From: CBDBBY01 sp965203215 | GTDB lineage: Bacteria; Pseudomonadota; Alphaproteobacteria; Rhodobacterales; Rhodobacteraceae | Direction of reading: 5' to 3' | Assembly: GCA_965203215.1 (NCBI GenBank) | Contig: CBDBBY010000001.1 | Location: 3,162,001 to 3,226,000 of the forward strand | DNA length: 64,000 nt | In this document: positions 53,332 to 61,965 of the stretch, piece by piece | How positions within the stretch are numbered: position 1 is the first letter of the stretch | Layout: each line of letters starts with the position of its first letter | Program-made: the position numbers and the translations under genes | The notes under the pieces: model-generated | What the model was told of the DNA's origin: nothing | The model's database searches: none | The model's input: the letters and a program-made list of their open reading frames with translations, nothing else

Positions 53332-53620
53332 TAACTGGACGTCTCCGAAAATTCCGGCGTATTGCGTGGACGCGGGAATCGCGTGGATAGACAGCATTGG
53401 AGGCCAAATGCCGAAGAACGCTGAATTTTGGGATATCGAGGGGCGTCTGTTGAAGATTTCTGCCAAGGGCTACATAACCTGACATCGCCGCCGCCGCAGA
53501 TTAAGACGCGGATCCCCTTGGTCGTAAGTTTCGCAGGGGTTTTCACACAACCGTTTGAACGTAGCGTATATTTCGGGACTTCGGTGGTGTCTCTTCTGTA
53601 CACAATGCGCTAGAAACGGA
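53332..53620. other. Gap after the lactonase gene
   Basis: About 290 bases contain no supported gene. A plus-strand frame ending at 53482 (PKNAEFWDIEGRLLKISAKG) reads protein-like but has no start and no family I recognise; it may be the end of a deleted gene. Confidence 0.4.
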
Positions 53621-53631
53621 GGCTACCGGCT

Positions 53632-53684
53632 GATCGCCGCCCGACAAAGAGGGTTCCAAATGATTCGGACAAGCCACTAGTTGA
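53632..53684 (+). repeat. IS630 terminus, direct copy 1
   Basis: The ~50-base sequence beginning TGATCGCCGCCCGACAAAGA and ending AAGCCACTAG is repeated with one mismatch at 59056-59105, where it follows the IS630-type transposase fragment. Here the transposase is absent. The two copies are in direct orientation and flank the IetAS-type pair. Confidence 0.85.
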
Positions 53685-53710
53685 AAAACGCTCTAACTGT
53701 TTTGCTAAAG

Positions 53711-55933
53711 TCAGATCTGAATCGGAATGCCCAGAACTGGCCGCAATGGTTCCAATACCGTTGCATATTTACGCACGACCTGATCATAAAGATCATCCAT
53801 CTTGGGAGCTCGGACGCTGACAATTAAAGCGTAGGGCAAACTCATATTGGAGGAATTGTTGCGTCCCTCCTGCCGCGAGTTGAAATGAATATCGAAAACA
53901 GGGTTGTTCAACGATGTACCTCGGAATCGCTTGCTCGCGCTCAGGCAATTCTCCCACTTGAACGCGTCGCGGCGCAACTGGACTTCGTTTGCTCCGGATG
54001 GCGAAAAACCAAAAAAAGATCTTGAATCCGGGTGAAACTGATTTTCGTTCTTGAATTTTTCGGAGTGCGGACGGAATGTGACTTCGAGACCAGCACGGGT
54101 GTAGTTGCTTGGATGGTGAGGGTCGGTTTCCGACTTGTAGCAAAATGTGGCTTCTAACGTGACTGTTCCCTTTATGTTGTTCGGAGGCATCGGAATTAAT
54201 GCCCGTATATATTTGGCTGGTGAAATTGTACCTTGGTAGACAACCCTTACTTCGTCGTCGGCGCACAAAACGATTTCACTCAAATCTTGCGCGCAGCGCC
54301 CCCAGCCAATTTCTTGCCGGTTCAAATCACTTTTCTCGGCCGTGTGTATGAGCAGCGCGCGGATTGCAAGATGATTGAGGATCGGTCCGAAGTGCGCGCG
54401 TACGCCGCTGGCGATGCGCACTATGCTCGGCGCGGCGAAAGACGTGCCGAATAATCCAGCAAGATTTGGCACGATCTCATGGCTCAATACAACGTATGGC
54501 TGATCCATTCGCCCTCCGAACCCAACCAAGTCTGGTTTGATGATTCCCGGGCTACGGCCCGGACCGACCGAACTATATGGAGCACGCTTCCAATCATTCT
54601 CCATCGAATCGCATGCTCCGACTGCCAGAGCGTTTACACAATCGGACGGCACTTGGATTCGGTTAAGGCATGCCGCTGAGTCGCTTTCGCCGCCATTGCC
54701 GACAGCTATTGCTGCCAAGGTGGAATTTCTTGAGAGGAGCTGGTCGATAACAGCAGTCCATGCATGGACGTCATCGTCATCAATTGGCAGTTCCGGACCG
54801 ACGCACAGGATGACGAAATCATAGTCGCAACTCGTAAGAACGCCTACAATTCGTTCGAGAACCTCATAAAGTTCAAAAAAGACTTGGTTCGGGTTTCCAT
54901 CGATTACTCTATAGTGATCAATCGGCGCATATGGACGCGAAATTGATTTTTTTGGACTGATATGTCCGAAAAGAAAAGCTGAGGTGACGGCAACACCATG
55001 CTCATGAAATTCGCTCGTCGGCGGCTTCAGGGCTCCGCACTCACAGGGATTTGCCCAGCTGGTTATTGGATGTCCGTCAGGAATTCCGCCATCGAAGACC
55101 GCGACGCGAACTTCGGAGGAAACGGGACTTTCATTCGGTAGAATTGGAAGCGGGCACGAAAAACCTGCGGAACGCATTGGCGGACGGAACGCCCGAAGCT
55201 CCGGCAGTTTTCGCAGGGCGCGGACAGTCGAAAAGGTGGCGATCTCTTCCGCATGCTCGGACGGCACGCTCATCGAGAGGAAACACAGGCCGTTGCTGTA
55301 GAACCGTCGACCGAAGTCATGGCCAATTGCCCGGGCTTCAAGGAAACGACCGAATGCCCCAAGCATATAGGATTCGCCCTCGTCTTCGCTTGCGTGCAGC
55401 ACGATTTCCATCGGAATCACGCCGTTCTCGGGCAGACTGCCCTTGATCTTCGCGACCGTTGCAGGGGCGGCTATTTGCTCGACCGATACAAGCTCGTTGG
55501 CACCGTAATCCCGATCCGACCAACTCGGAAGATCCGCGTTCCAGCTGCGAAACAAACTGCGGTGGCCTCTCGCGAACAGCTCCGTAGTCAAAGTTTCTTC
55601 AGGTGCTCTATTGCGCGAGCGCTTCTCTGGTATCACCCTCTTCGGACGGCTGCCCACCACGTCAATCCCAACTTTCTGGAGAAGCGTGGTCGGAAAGTAG
55701 GATTTAGCGATGTATTCGGGGTTGAGTGTGAGCGCGAGAACCGCGCTGCCTCCGGGGAAGGCATCATCCGGCAGTTCATACAAATGACTTACAGCCTGCT
55801 GTAGCATTGGCGACAAGCGAACTTTTGCTTCTTGAAATGTATATGGCGGTTGCTTTGGACCGCCGCCCCGGCTTCCGGTTATTTCTTCGGTCAGCCGTTC
55901 ACCGTGTCCGAGGAGAAAATTTTCTTCCGGCAT
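53711..55933 (-). CDS. ietS: Subtilisin-like protease of an IetAS-type anti-phage system
   Basis: This 740-aa cytoplasmic S8-family protease (no signal peptide) has the complete catalytic triad: D281 in VAVFDGGIPDGH, H312 in FHEHGVAVTS and S498 in LFGTSFAAPS, plus the oxyanion Asn region VGNGGES near 411. N-terminal (about 1-270) and C-terminal (about 560-740) extensions are not typical secreted-protease pro-regions. It is encoded six bases downstream of an AAA ATPase. An ATPase plus subtilase pair is the composition of the reported IetAS defence system, so this assignment is by architecture, not by alignment. Confidence 0.82.
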   Translation of the reverse strand: MPEENFLLGHGERLTEEITGSRGGGPKQPPYTFQEAKVRLSPMLQQAVSHLYELPDDAFPGGSAVLALTLNPEYIAKSYFPTTLLQKVGIDVVGSRPKRVIPEKRSRNRAPEETLTTELFARGHRSLFRSWNADLPSWSDRDYGANELVSVEQIAAPATVAKIKGSLPENGVIPMEIVLHASEDEGESYMLGAFGRFLEARAIGHDFGRRFYSNGLCFLSMSVPSEHAEEIATFSTVRALRKLPELRAFRPPMRSAGFSCPLPILPNESPVSSEVRVAVFDGGIPDGHPITSWANPCECGALKPPTSEFHEHGVAVTSAFLFGHISPKKSISRPYAPIDHYRVIDGNPNQVFFELYEVLERIVGVLTSCDYDFVILCVGPELPIDDDDVHAWTAVIDQLLSRNSTLAAIAVGNGGESDSAACLNRIQVPSDCVNALAVGACDSMENDWKRAPYSSVGPGRSPGIIKPDLVGFGGRMDQPYVVLSHEIVPNLAGLFGTSFAAPSIVRIASGVRAHFGPILNHLAIRALLIHTAEKSDLNRQEIGWGRCAQDLSEIVLCADDEVRVVYQGTISPAKYIRALIPMPPNNIKGTVTLEATFCYKSETDPHHPSNYTRAGLEVTFRPHSEKFKNENQFHPDSRSFFGFSPSGANEVQLRRDAFKWENCLSASKRFRGTSLNNPVFDIHFNSRQEGRNNSSNMSLPYALIVSVRAPKMDDLYDQVVRKYATVLEPLRPVLGIPIQI

Positions 55934-55939
55934 ATTGGC

Positions 55940-57049
55940 TTATTCCGATGTTTTCGCGGCGTTATTCTTGACGCGGTTGCGAATCGTATCGCGCGCAACG
56001 CCTGTCAATTCATGGGCGCGGCGCTGTGAAACCAACCCGTCGGCTACGATCTGCGCGGCCAAGGCAATTCGCTCCGCTTTCTGAAGATCGTTGTTTGATA
56101 ATAGCAACAGCAATTGTTCACTTACGTCCTGGCCGTTGAGAGCCGCTGCTCGCCGGGCGCTGTTGACTTTGCGTTCGATATCGCTGAACGACTGGTTCTT
56201 CAGCCCAAGAGAAAGTGCTTCAGCCCAGATTTCAGCTTTGGGCGTCACCCGACGCAGCAAAGCGTTGACGAAGGTCTTTGCCGCTTCACGCGCGGGGAGT
56301 TTGAATTCGACCTGCTCTTCAAATCGACGCCAGACGGCCGGATCAAGTAGTTCAGAGTGGTTGGTGGCGGAGATAAGAAGACTGCTTGACGGCCAATCAT
56401 CAAGTTGTTGCAGCAGCACCGTCACCAAGCGCTTCAGCTCGCCGATTTCGCTTGTATCGTCGCGACGTTTTGCGATCGCATCCAGTTCGTCAAGCAGCAG
56501 GACCGCATCCACCGCCTTTGCGTAATCCAAAGCGTGTCGCAGGTTTGAGCCCGTGCGCCCAAGATAGCTGCTCATGACGGACGACAAGTCGAGGATCAGC
56601 AGCGGGCGCTTCAACTCGCGTGCCAGCCACCGTGCAGCCAATGTTTTCCCTACCCCTGGAGGGCCGGTGAAAAGAATTGCGCGAGTCGGTTCAAGGCCGG
56701 CATTGGCCAATGCGCCCAATTTGCAGCGCTCATTGACCAGACGCCTGAGCGTGTCCTCAAGATGCTTGCCAAAGACCGGTTCATGCGGGAGTTCCGGTAT
56801 TACCTCAAGTCTCAAGAGTTGAAAGCGAGAGTCGCTGTCGACTGGAAGCGGCGCCTCGGTGGCGCGGCGCAATGGCGACGCCGGGTTTGGCCGCTTTCGC
56901 AAGAGTTGAATCAACTCCTCCGAGAGCGGACGATCTTCAGTACGATTGGCAACCCGGTGCAAAAATGTTTGCACGTCCTGCTGACGGCTTGAAAGGGCTA
57001 TACGCGCTAGATGGAGAAAATTCTCCCTTATTTTCGCCTGTTCTTCCAT
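55940..57049 (-). CDS. ietA: AAA ATPase partner of the subtilase (IetA type)
   Basis: This 369-aa AAA+ protein has Walker A FTGPPGVGKT ending at residue 136, Walker B AVLLLDELDAIAK near 182-194, sensor-type LLISATNHSELLDPAVWRRF near 225 and an Arg-finger region. The N-terminal ~90 residues are a helical domain. It is encoded directly upstream of the subtilase on the same strand. It probably recognises an infection signal and activates or feeds the protease. Its composition is AT-richer than the sugar operon. Confidence 0.85.
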   Translation of the reverse strand: MEEQAKIRENFLHLARIALSSRQQDVQTFLHRVANRTEDRPLSEELIQLLRKRPNPASPLRRATEAPLPVDSDSRFQLLRLEVIPELPHEPVFGKHLEDTLRRLVNERCKLGALANAGLEPTRAILFTGPPGVGKTLAARWLARELKRPLLILDLSSVMSSYLGRTGSNLRHALDYAKAVDAVLLLDELDAIAKRRDDTSEIGELKRLVTVLLQQLDDWPSSSLLISATNHSELLDPAVWRRFEEQVEFKLPAREAAKTFVNALLRRVTPKAEIWAEALSLGLKNQSFSDIERKVNSARRAAALNGQDVSEQLLLLLSNNDLQKAERIALAAQIVADGLVSQRRAHELTGVARDTIRNRVKNNAAKTSE

Positions 57050-57446
57050 ATCGTCTTTTTTCTATTGATAGTCAAGGATTTCATCCATATCATTTAATGG
57101 AAGAAAATGCAATTCATTTTTTTGAAATCTTCCAATTTTTTCTTCATTTGCTCCGCAACGTTCGCTGGGGAAGCGGCGTACTGGCGCTCAGCAGCTTTCG
57201 CCTGCCTGAATCTCGACCACCATCCGATTCAGAAAGTTTGCTGAATATGGAGCTGAAATCCTTGCCGGTCTCCAAAACAAGTGTGAATCCCGAATCAACC
57301 ATGAAAAAGTGAACTGCCCGGGTTTTCCAGAGAGCAAAGTGCTAAACAAGTAACCGGACACTCAAAGGAAAGAGCCGAAGATAGAGAGAATGCCGCCCCG
57401 AGACATCAAACCGAGCTTGGCGCGGAATTCGGCTGGTCAATAATTC
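57050..57446. other. Gap between the ATPase gene and IS21 debris
   Basis: The first ~100 bases are AT-rich (57050-57150) and are the likely promoter of the minus-strand ATPase/subtilase operon. I see no gene in the rest; the stretch from about 57350 may already be IS21-derived. Confidence 0.45.
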
Positions 57447-57740
57447 GTGCCGACCAATCGAGCGACAACGCGGCTCTCTGTTCAATCGCGGCGAAGCTCG
57501 TCGGATCATCGCCGAATTCGAATACTCTCCGCGGAAGTGCGGCTCTTCGAAGACAGGACGCTGATCGCGCGGCATCCGATCCTCAAAGGCCGGAACCGCC
57601 GCAGGGTCGATCCCGGCCACCGCAGGCCGCCCCCGCCGCGGACCGACTTTTGTCCAACCTCGAGGAGGCGCCGAAACGGTCCTTGGCCTTCCACGACGCC
57701 GTGGGACGCCGCCTCGAACGGCAGGGAGCAGCCCGATGAC
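57447..57740 (+). pseudogene. istA C-terminal remnant (IS21 transposase)
   Basis: The plus strand reads VRLFEDRTLIARHPILKGRN then RRRVDPGHRR, followed in another frame by RSLAFHDAVGRRLERQGAAR. This is the usual C-terminal tail of IS21-family IstA proteins, directly upstream of istB. Frameshifts break it, and the catalytic part of IstA is gone. Confidence 0.7.
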
Positions 57741-58568
57741 CGAACTGATCGACCGCATCGGCGCCGCCCTCGTCGGACTGAAAATGCCCCGGCGCTCGAA
57801 GCGCTCGGCCCCACGCTGCAGCGGCTGGAGCAGGGCGAGATCACAGCCGTCGAAGCCATCGACGCCCTTCTCAGCGAAGATTGCGCCTTGCGCGAAACGC
57901 GGAGAATCGACATCGCATTGCGAACCGCGAAACTCCTCCCAGTCAAAACGGTCGAAAGCTTCGACTTCACATTCCAGCCATCACTCGACCGGGAGAGAAT
58001 CGCCGCTTTGGCCCAGCTCGACTTCATCGGGAGACGCGAAACCGTCCACTTCCTCGGACCGCCGGGCACAGGAAAGTCCCACCTCGCGACCGCCCTCGGC
58101 GTCGCCGCCGCCAAAGCCGGAAAGAGCGTCTACAAAACCACGCTCGCCGAACCCGTCGAACCCCTCGCCAAAGCCGAACGGCAAAGCCAGCTCGCCGAAA
58201 AAATCCGCTTCTTCGCGCGGGCCGCGATCCTCATCGTCGATGAAATCGGTTGCCTGCCCATCTTCCGGGGCGGAGCAAGCCTGTTCTTCCAGATCGTCAA
58301 TGCGAGTTGCGAAAAAGGCGCGATGATCCTCACATCGAACAGAAGCTTCGCCGAATGGGGCGACATCTTCGGCGATCCCGTCGTCGCGACAGCCCTCCTC
58401 GACCGGCTCCACCACCACGCAGCGGTCGTCCGAATCGAAGGCGCAAGCTACAGACTCAGAAAGCACGCCGACCTCATTCCCGAACACGTCCGAACCAATG
58501 CGCCAATCACGCCGCCGCCCCCGAAAAAACGAGGCCGACCCAAAAAGGAAACCCGAACCGACGACTGA
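57736..58568 (+). pseudogene. istB: istB (IS21 helper ATPase) with a single-base frameshift
   Basis: The gene starts at ATG 57736 (MTELIDRIGAALVGLKMPR) but then continues only in the next frame (ALEALGPTLQRLEQGEITAV). One G appears to be missing near 57793 in CCCCGGCGCTC. The remainder is a full IstB: Walker A FLGPPGTGKSHLATALG, Walker B AAILIVDEIGCLP, signature LTSNRSFAEWGDIFGDPVVA, and a basic C-terminus (KKRGRPKKE). Without the frameshift it would be ~277 aa, normal length. This could also be a sequencing error. Confidence 0.85.
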
Positions 58569-58597
58569 GCTGGCTCGTCACCAAAAAACCGAAAACT

Positions 58598-58622
58598 GGG
58601 GAATTTTACTTTAGCATTGACA
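58598..58622 (+). repeat. IS21 right-end sequence
   Basis: GGGGAATTTTACTTTAGC followed by ATTGACA lies just after istB and ends in TGACA, as expected for IS21 termini (5'-TGT on the complement). Related sequences are at 59899-59923 (same orientation) and 9112-9130 (inverted). The IS630 fragment begins immediately after it, so the IS21 element was inserted into IS630. Confidence 0.6.
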
Positions 58623-58623
58623 G

Positions 58624-59058
58624 ATGACGCACGAGGACAAGCGGAACGGAACCACGACGCTGTTCGCCGCGCTGAACATTCTGGACGGGACGGTCATCGG
58701 CAGCCACTCCGAGCGCCACCGGCATCAGGAGTTCATCGCGTTCCTCGAGCAGATCGACAAGGCGGCGCCCGCAGGGCGGAAGATCCGCGCCATCCTGGAC
58801 AACTACTCCGCCCACAAGCACTCGGCCGTCGCGGACTGGCTGGCGGACCGCCGACGCTGGACCCTCCACTTCACGCCGACCTCCTGCTCCTGGACGGACG
58901 CGGTCGAGGGCTTCTTCGGGAAGCTGGCCTGCCGCCGTCTCCAGCGCGGCGTCCATGATTCCCTCGAGGATCTCGAGGCGGCGATTGAGGAATTCATCGC
59001 GCTGCACAACGAGAAGGAGGCGAACCCGTTCAAATGGACGGCCGCCCGGACCGGTTGA
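58624..59058 (+). pseudogene. C-terminal part of an IS630-family transposase
   Basis: This 144-codon frame gives the second half of an IS630 DDE transposase: TTTLFAALNILDGTVIGSH, AILDNYSAHKHSAVADWL with catalytic Asp, and HFTPTSCSWTDAVEGFFGKL with catalytic Glu. The N-terminal half is missing because the IS21 end abuts at 58622. The 3' end continues into the terminus repeated at 53632. Confidence 0.85.
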
Positions 59059-59105
59059 TCGCCGCCCAACAAAGAGGGTTCCAAATGATTCGGACAAGCC
59101 ACTAG
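59056..59105 (+). repeat. IS630 terminus, direct copy 2
   Basis: This matches 53632-53684 with one mismatch, starting just before the stop of the IS630 transposase and ending at the CTAG next to the ATPase remnant. TA is the normal IS630 target. Confidence 0.85.
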
Positions 59106-59793
59106 ATTGAACGAACGACGTACGCCGGCCGACTCCGTCCTTCTGCAAAGTAGAGCGCGCTGAACTTTTCAGTCTGCTTAATCCGGTCGATCAGAGACCG
59201 CTCCTGTTTCGAATTCGAGACATTCCGAACAAGGAATTTCGCATCCGTGTCCGTCAATCGGAAAATGAGATAGTTGGCCACAGCGAAAAAATGGAGATAT
59301 CAAAGTCCCGCGCTTCCCATGATGCAAGCACCAATGAGATACCGTACTTGCGACATTCCTTCGCCATGGTCGGAATAAGCTTCAATCCGGCTGCGCGATG
59401 CGCCTCGTCGAAGATCAATGAATGAGATATCCGGTCCTGCACTCCCCTTCGGAACATGTCCTTGTACAAACCGTAAAATACCAGATACGCGAACGCACGC
59501 TGAAGGTTGTCGTTCTGTGTGGTGTGGACACGGACGACGGTCGGCAGTTCGCCCTCCCAAAGACTGCTTTGCGTTTCGTTGCCCGCTTCGAAAAATCCGT
59601 AATCGTCCAGCTCCCCGAGGCGCGCCAGCAATTGGGTATCGCACAGGCGAATATTGTGAACTGTTCGTCGAATTTGCGCGTGAAATCTCAGGGTTGCACC
59701 AGTTAGCATCCGATGAATTTGAAAGAAACGACATCGAGAGCGGGTTAGACAATACACGCTCGGGCTGGCGCTAAAAGCGATGTCAATAGGCAT
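59102..59793 (-). pseudogene. HerA/DUF87-type ATPase, truncated and frameshifted
   Basis: The minus strand reads LQRAFAYLVFYGLYKDMFRR, then Walker B SLIFDEAHRAAGLKLIPTM and KECRKYGISLVLASWEARDF. After a one-base shift near 59283 it continues YLIFRLTDTDAKFLVRNVS to RSRPAYVVRSI. This is the C-terminal end of a HerA-like DNA translocase, where the sequence normally ends after about 500-600 aa; the N-terminal Walker A part is absent. The stop codon TAG (59102-59104) lies within the IS630 terminus. Confidence 0.8.
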
Positions 59794-59898
59794 CTAATCC
59801 TATCCCCATTTAAGCATTCAAGGCTGACGCTTGGCGAGGAGTAGTTTTTTTGGGGTGGCAGGAGCCGGAGGGAGGGGAGCGGGAAGGCTGTTACTACT

Positions 59899-59923
59899 GG
59901 GAAATTTTATTTTAGCATTGACA
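59899..59923 (+). repeat. Second IS21-like right end
   Basis: GGGAAATTTTATTTTAGC followed by ATTGACA matches the IS21 end at 58598 except for about three positions. It lies directly before an unrelated transposase fragment. No IS21 gene is left here. Confidence 0.55.
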
Positions 59924-59924
59924 G

Positions 59925-60157
59925 TCGCCAAGACCGAGCGCTCGCCACAAGCCCGACGGACGGCGGCCGCCAAGCGCACGCGCTCAGGCGAGACCGTCCA
60001 CGACTTCTGGGGAATGCTCACGCAACTCGGAACGCTCACGATGAACCGGATCGAGCCCTCGGGGCCCGGAAAGCCGGGATTCGACGTCCCCGCCTCGCCG
60101 ACGCCGACCCAGGATCAGGCGCAGAGGCTGCTGAACGCGAATGTCCCCATGCGGTAG
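59925..60157 (+). pseudogene. Probable transposase C-terminal fragment
   Basis: The frame reads SPQARRTAAAKRTRSGETVH then FWGMLTQLGTLTMNRIEP and PTPTQDQAQRLLNANVP. This resembles the C-terminal end of IS1634-type transposases (LxDLxTLTxNR and PTPxQxxAxxLLG). Its start is cut by the IS21-like end, so it is a fragment only. Confidence 0.5.
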
Positions 60158-60447
60158 CCCCTCCCAAAGCAGCGTGTCCAGTAGACGCACAGCTGGAATC
60201 CACAAAATATGCCTGACATTCAAAGAGTTGTTCAAAATAACCCCAAGGAACTTCCGTTTAGAGATTGTGCGTGGTCAAATCCGGCGGCATTCATTTACAA
60301 ATCAATGGTTTTGTGAGTGCTGTTTTTCAGCGGTGGTGTATTTGGTATCTTTGTTTCGCAATTTGTTCCTCGGAAAATCTTGGGCAATTTACAGGTTCGT
60401 CGATAACAGGAAACACCGCTCTTTCTTGAATTCATTGAACATTCGGC
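60158..60447. other. Gap before the GHKL ATPase gene
   Basis: About 290 bases carry no supported gene. The region is AT-rich from about 60200 and lies downstream of the minus-strand operon; I see no clear terminator. Confidence 0.45.
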
Positions 60448-61932
60448 CTAATTTGAAGCATGGGCCAAGACGGCTTCCATCATCTCTTTGGCGACCCGCG
60501 GAGACTCGGTTGCCTTAGTGAGCGCGTGGAAGACTTTTCGGCATGCCTCCACCTCCTGTTTAGACATGCTGCCGAAGGGCGGACGCCCAGATTTAGCTCT
60601 GAAGTTCCTTAGCTTCGTTTCCCACTCTTGGAGATCTCGGATGAAGTATTCACGATTTTCGTCCAACGCACTCAAACTACGACGAATTGTAGGAACACTG
60701 GACGCAGCTTGCTCTATCATAGCCTTTGCATCAGCAGCAGCCAAGTAACCAGATGCTGCGAGTTCATAAGCTTCTTCTATTCCTTTTATCGCAGCAACTA
60801 TCTTTCTTCCGCAATTGCGTATCGACGAAGCCTTGCGGCAACGCGCTGGAATGCCGTGCAGAGATGCAGCAAGATGGTTCTCAAGATTTCGGATATGTGG
60901 CCCCGGTTCAAAATAGTCCCAGCGGCCATTCGGAACGATGCGAGGGTCCAGAATATGAATCTCACCGATACACCACCGGTTGAATCTTTCATCCAGAAAA
61001 AGTTTATCAAAAACGGTCTCGTCACCTATCTGAAGGTTTCCGACCCGGGCTCTGATCCCGCGAACCCCAGCCTCCCTCGGGACCGCGCCGAGATAAGAGG
61101 GGTGAACAATCCAGCCTACAGCGGCACTTCCGCTACCGTCGACGGATGGAATCAGAAATTTTTCAAATTCTGAAAAATCATCCTTGCGGCCTCTCGGAAA
61201 GTGGACCGCGTCTACATGTCTCCGTGTTACAGGTGTAATCTCATCGTCAAGTCTGATATCAAGAGCCACTGGCAATGTGTTTCCACGAAGAAGTTCGTCT
61301 ACCTCAGCAGCAAAGGGAAACAATGTCGAAAAGGGAACTGGGCAGACTTCAGCGATATACGCGCGAACAGCGTCTCTGTTGAGCATTAAACCCGCAGCAT
61401 GTCGTCCAACTCCAGCGACTTTGACCTCGAAAAAGTGGTCAGGATAGCCTTCCCCAGGAATCGTCTCTACGGTGACAGCATCGCGGATTGCGTGTTCGAT
61501 CTGTTGTGTCTTAAGTATATTTTCGCGCAGCTTTGAACCATCCCATACAATTTGAGAAACTCGTTGTCTGTGATGGGAACGGGTAAGAAATGTTACCGTT
61601 TCGGCAAAGGTTAGGCCCGATAGACGCCCGATACCGCGGAAACCGCGGTCCCTCCCCTGCCGTTTTTCGCTGCGGGCTATCGGCACAAGGGCACGAATCG
61701 CCTCATTCTCGGATAAGCCTGGCCCGTCGTCGCGGATGTGCACACACATCCTGACAGAGTCAATTTTAATTTCGACCTGCCCGCGTTTTTCTTTTCCAAT
61801 GCCATTGGCTGCATCGGCTGCGTTCTGGATATACTCACGATAAATGGCCAGAGGGTTGTTGTATGTGCCGACCGTAAGAAGATTCAGCAGACCTCCGCCG
61901 ATCAGTGAGGTGGATATGCTCAGCTCTGCCAT
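60448..61932 (-). CDS. GHKL/Hsp90-like ATPase of an unassigned operon
   Basis: This 494-aa protein has a complete GHKL ATP site at the N-terminus: N-box REYIQNAADAA (residues 32-42), DDGPGLSENEAIRA near 68 with the ATP-binding Asp and Gly, and the lid GFRGIGRLSGL near 97. This makes it an Hsp90/MutL/MORC-like ATPase, not a histidine kinase. The rest (about 200-494) is unassigned, with a helical segment near 390-440. It is third in an operon after a coiled-coil protein and a radical SAM enzyme, with a 33-base gap. The composition is AT-richer than the metabolic blocks. Confidence 0.82.
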   Translation of the reverse strand: MAELSISTSLIGGGLLNLLTVGTYNNPLAIYREYIQNAADAANGIGKEKRGQVEIKIDSVRMCVHIRDDGPGLSENEAIRALVPIARSEKRQGRDRGFRGIGRLSGLTFAETVTFLTRSHHRQRVSQIVWDGSKLRENILKTQQIEHAIRDAVTVETIPGEGYPDHFFEVKVAGVGRHAAGLMLNRDAVRAYIAEVCPVPFSTLFPFAAEVDELLRGNTLPVALDIRLDDEITPVTRRHVDAVHFPRGRKDDFSEFEKFLIPSVDGSGSAAVGWIVHPSYLGAVPREAGVRGIRARVGNLQIGDETVFDKLFLDERFNRWCIGEIHILDPRIVPNGRWDYFEPGPHIRNLENHLAASLHGIPARCRKASSIRNCGRKIVAAIKGIEEAYELAASGYLAAADAKAMIEQAASSVPTIRRSLSALDENREYFIRDLQEWETKLRNFRAKSGRPPFGSMSKQEVEACRKVFHALTKATESPRVAKEMMEAVLAHASN

Positions 61933-61965
61933 TACACGCTCCCTGCATGCGAACTAGACCCTCGG

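Noticed and set aside
53313..53603. Minus-strand frame after the lactonase gene
   Set aside because: No motifs and no upstream signals; it lies opposite an IS630 boundary and degraded DNA.
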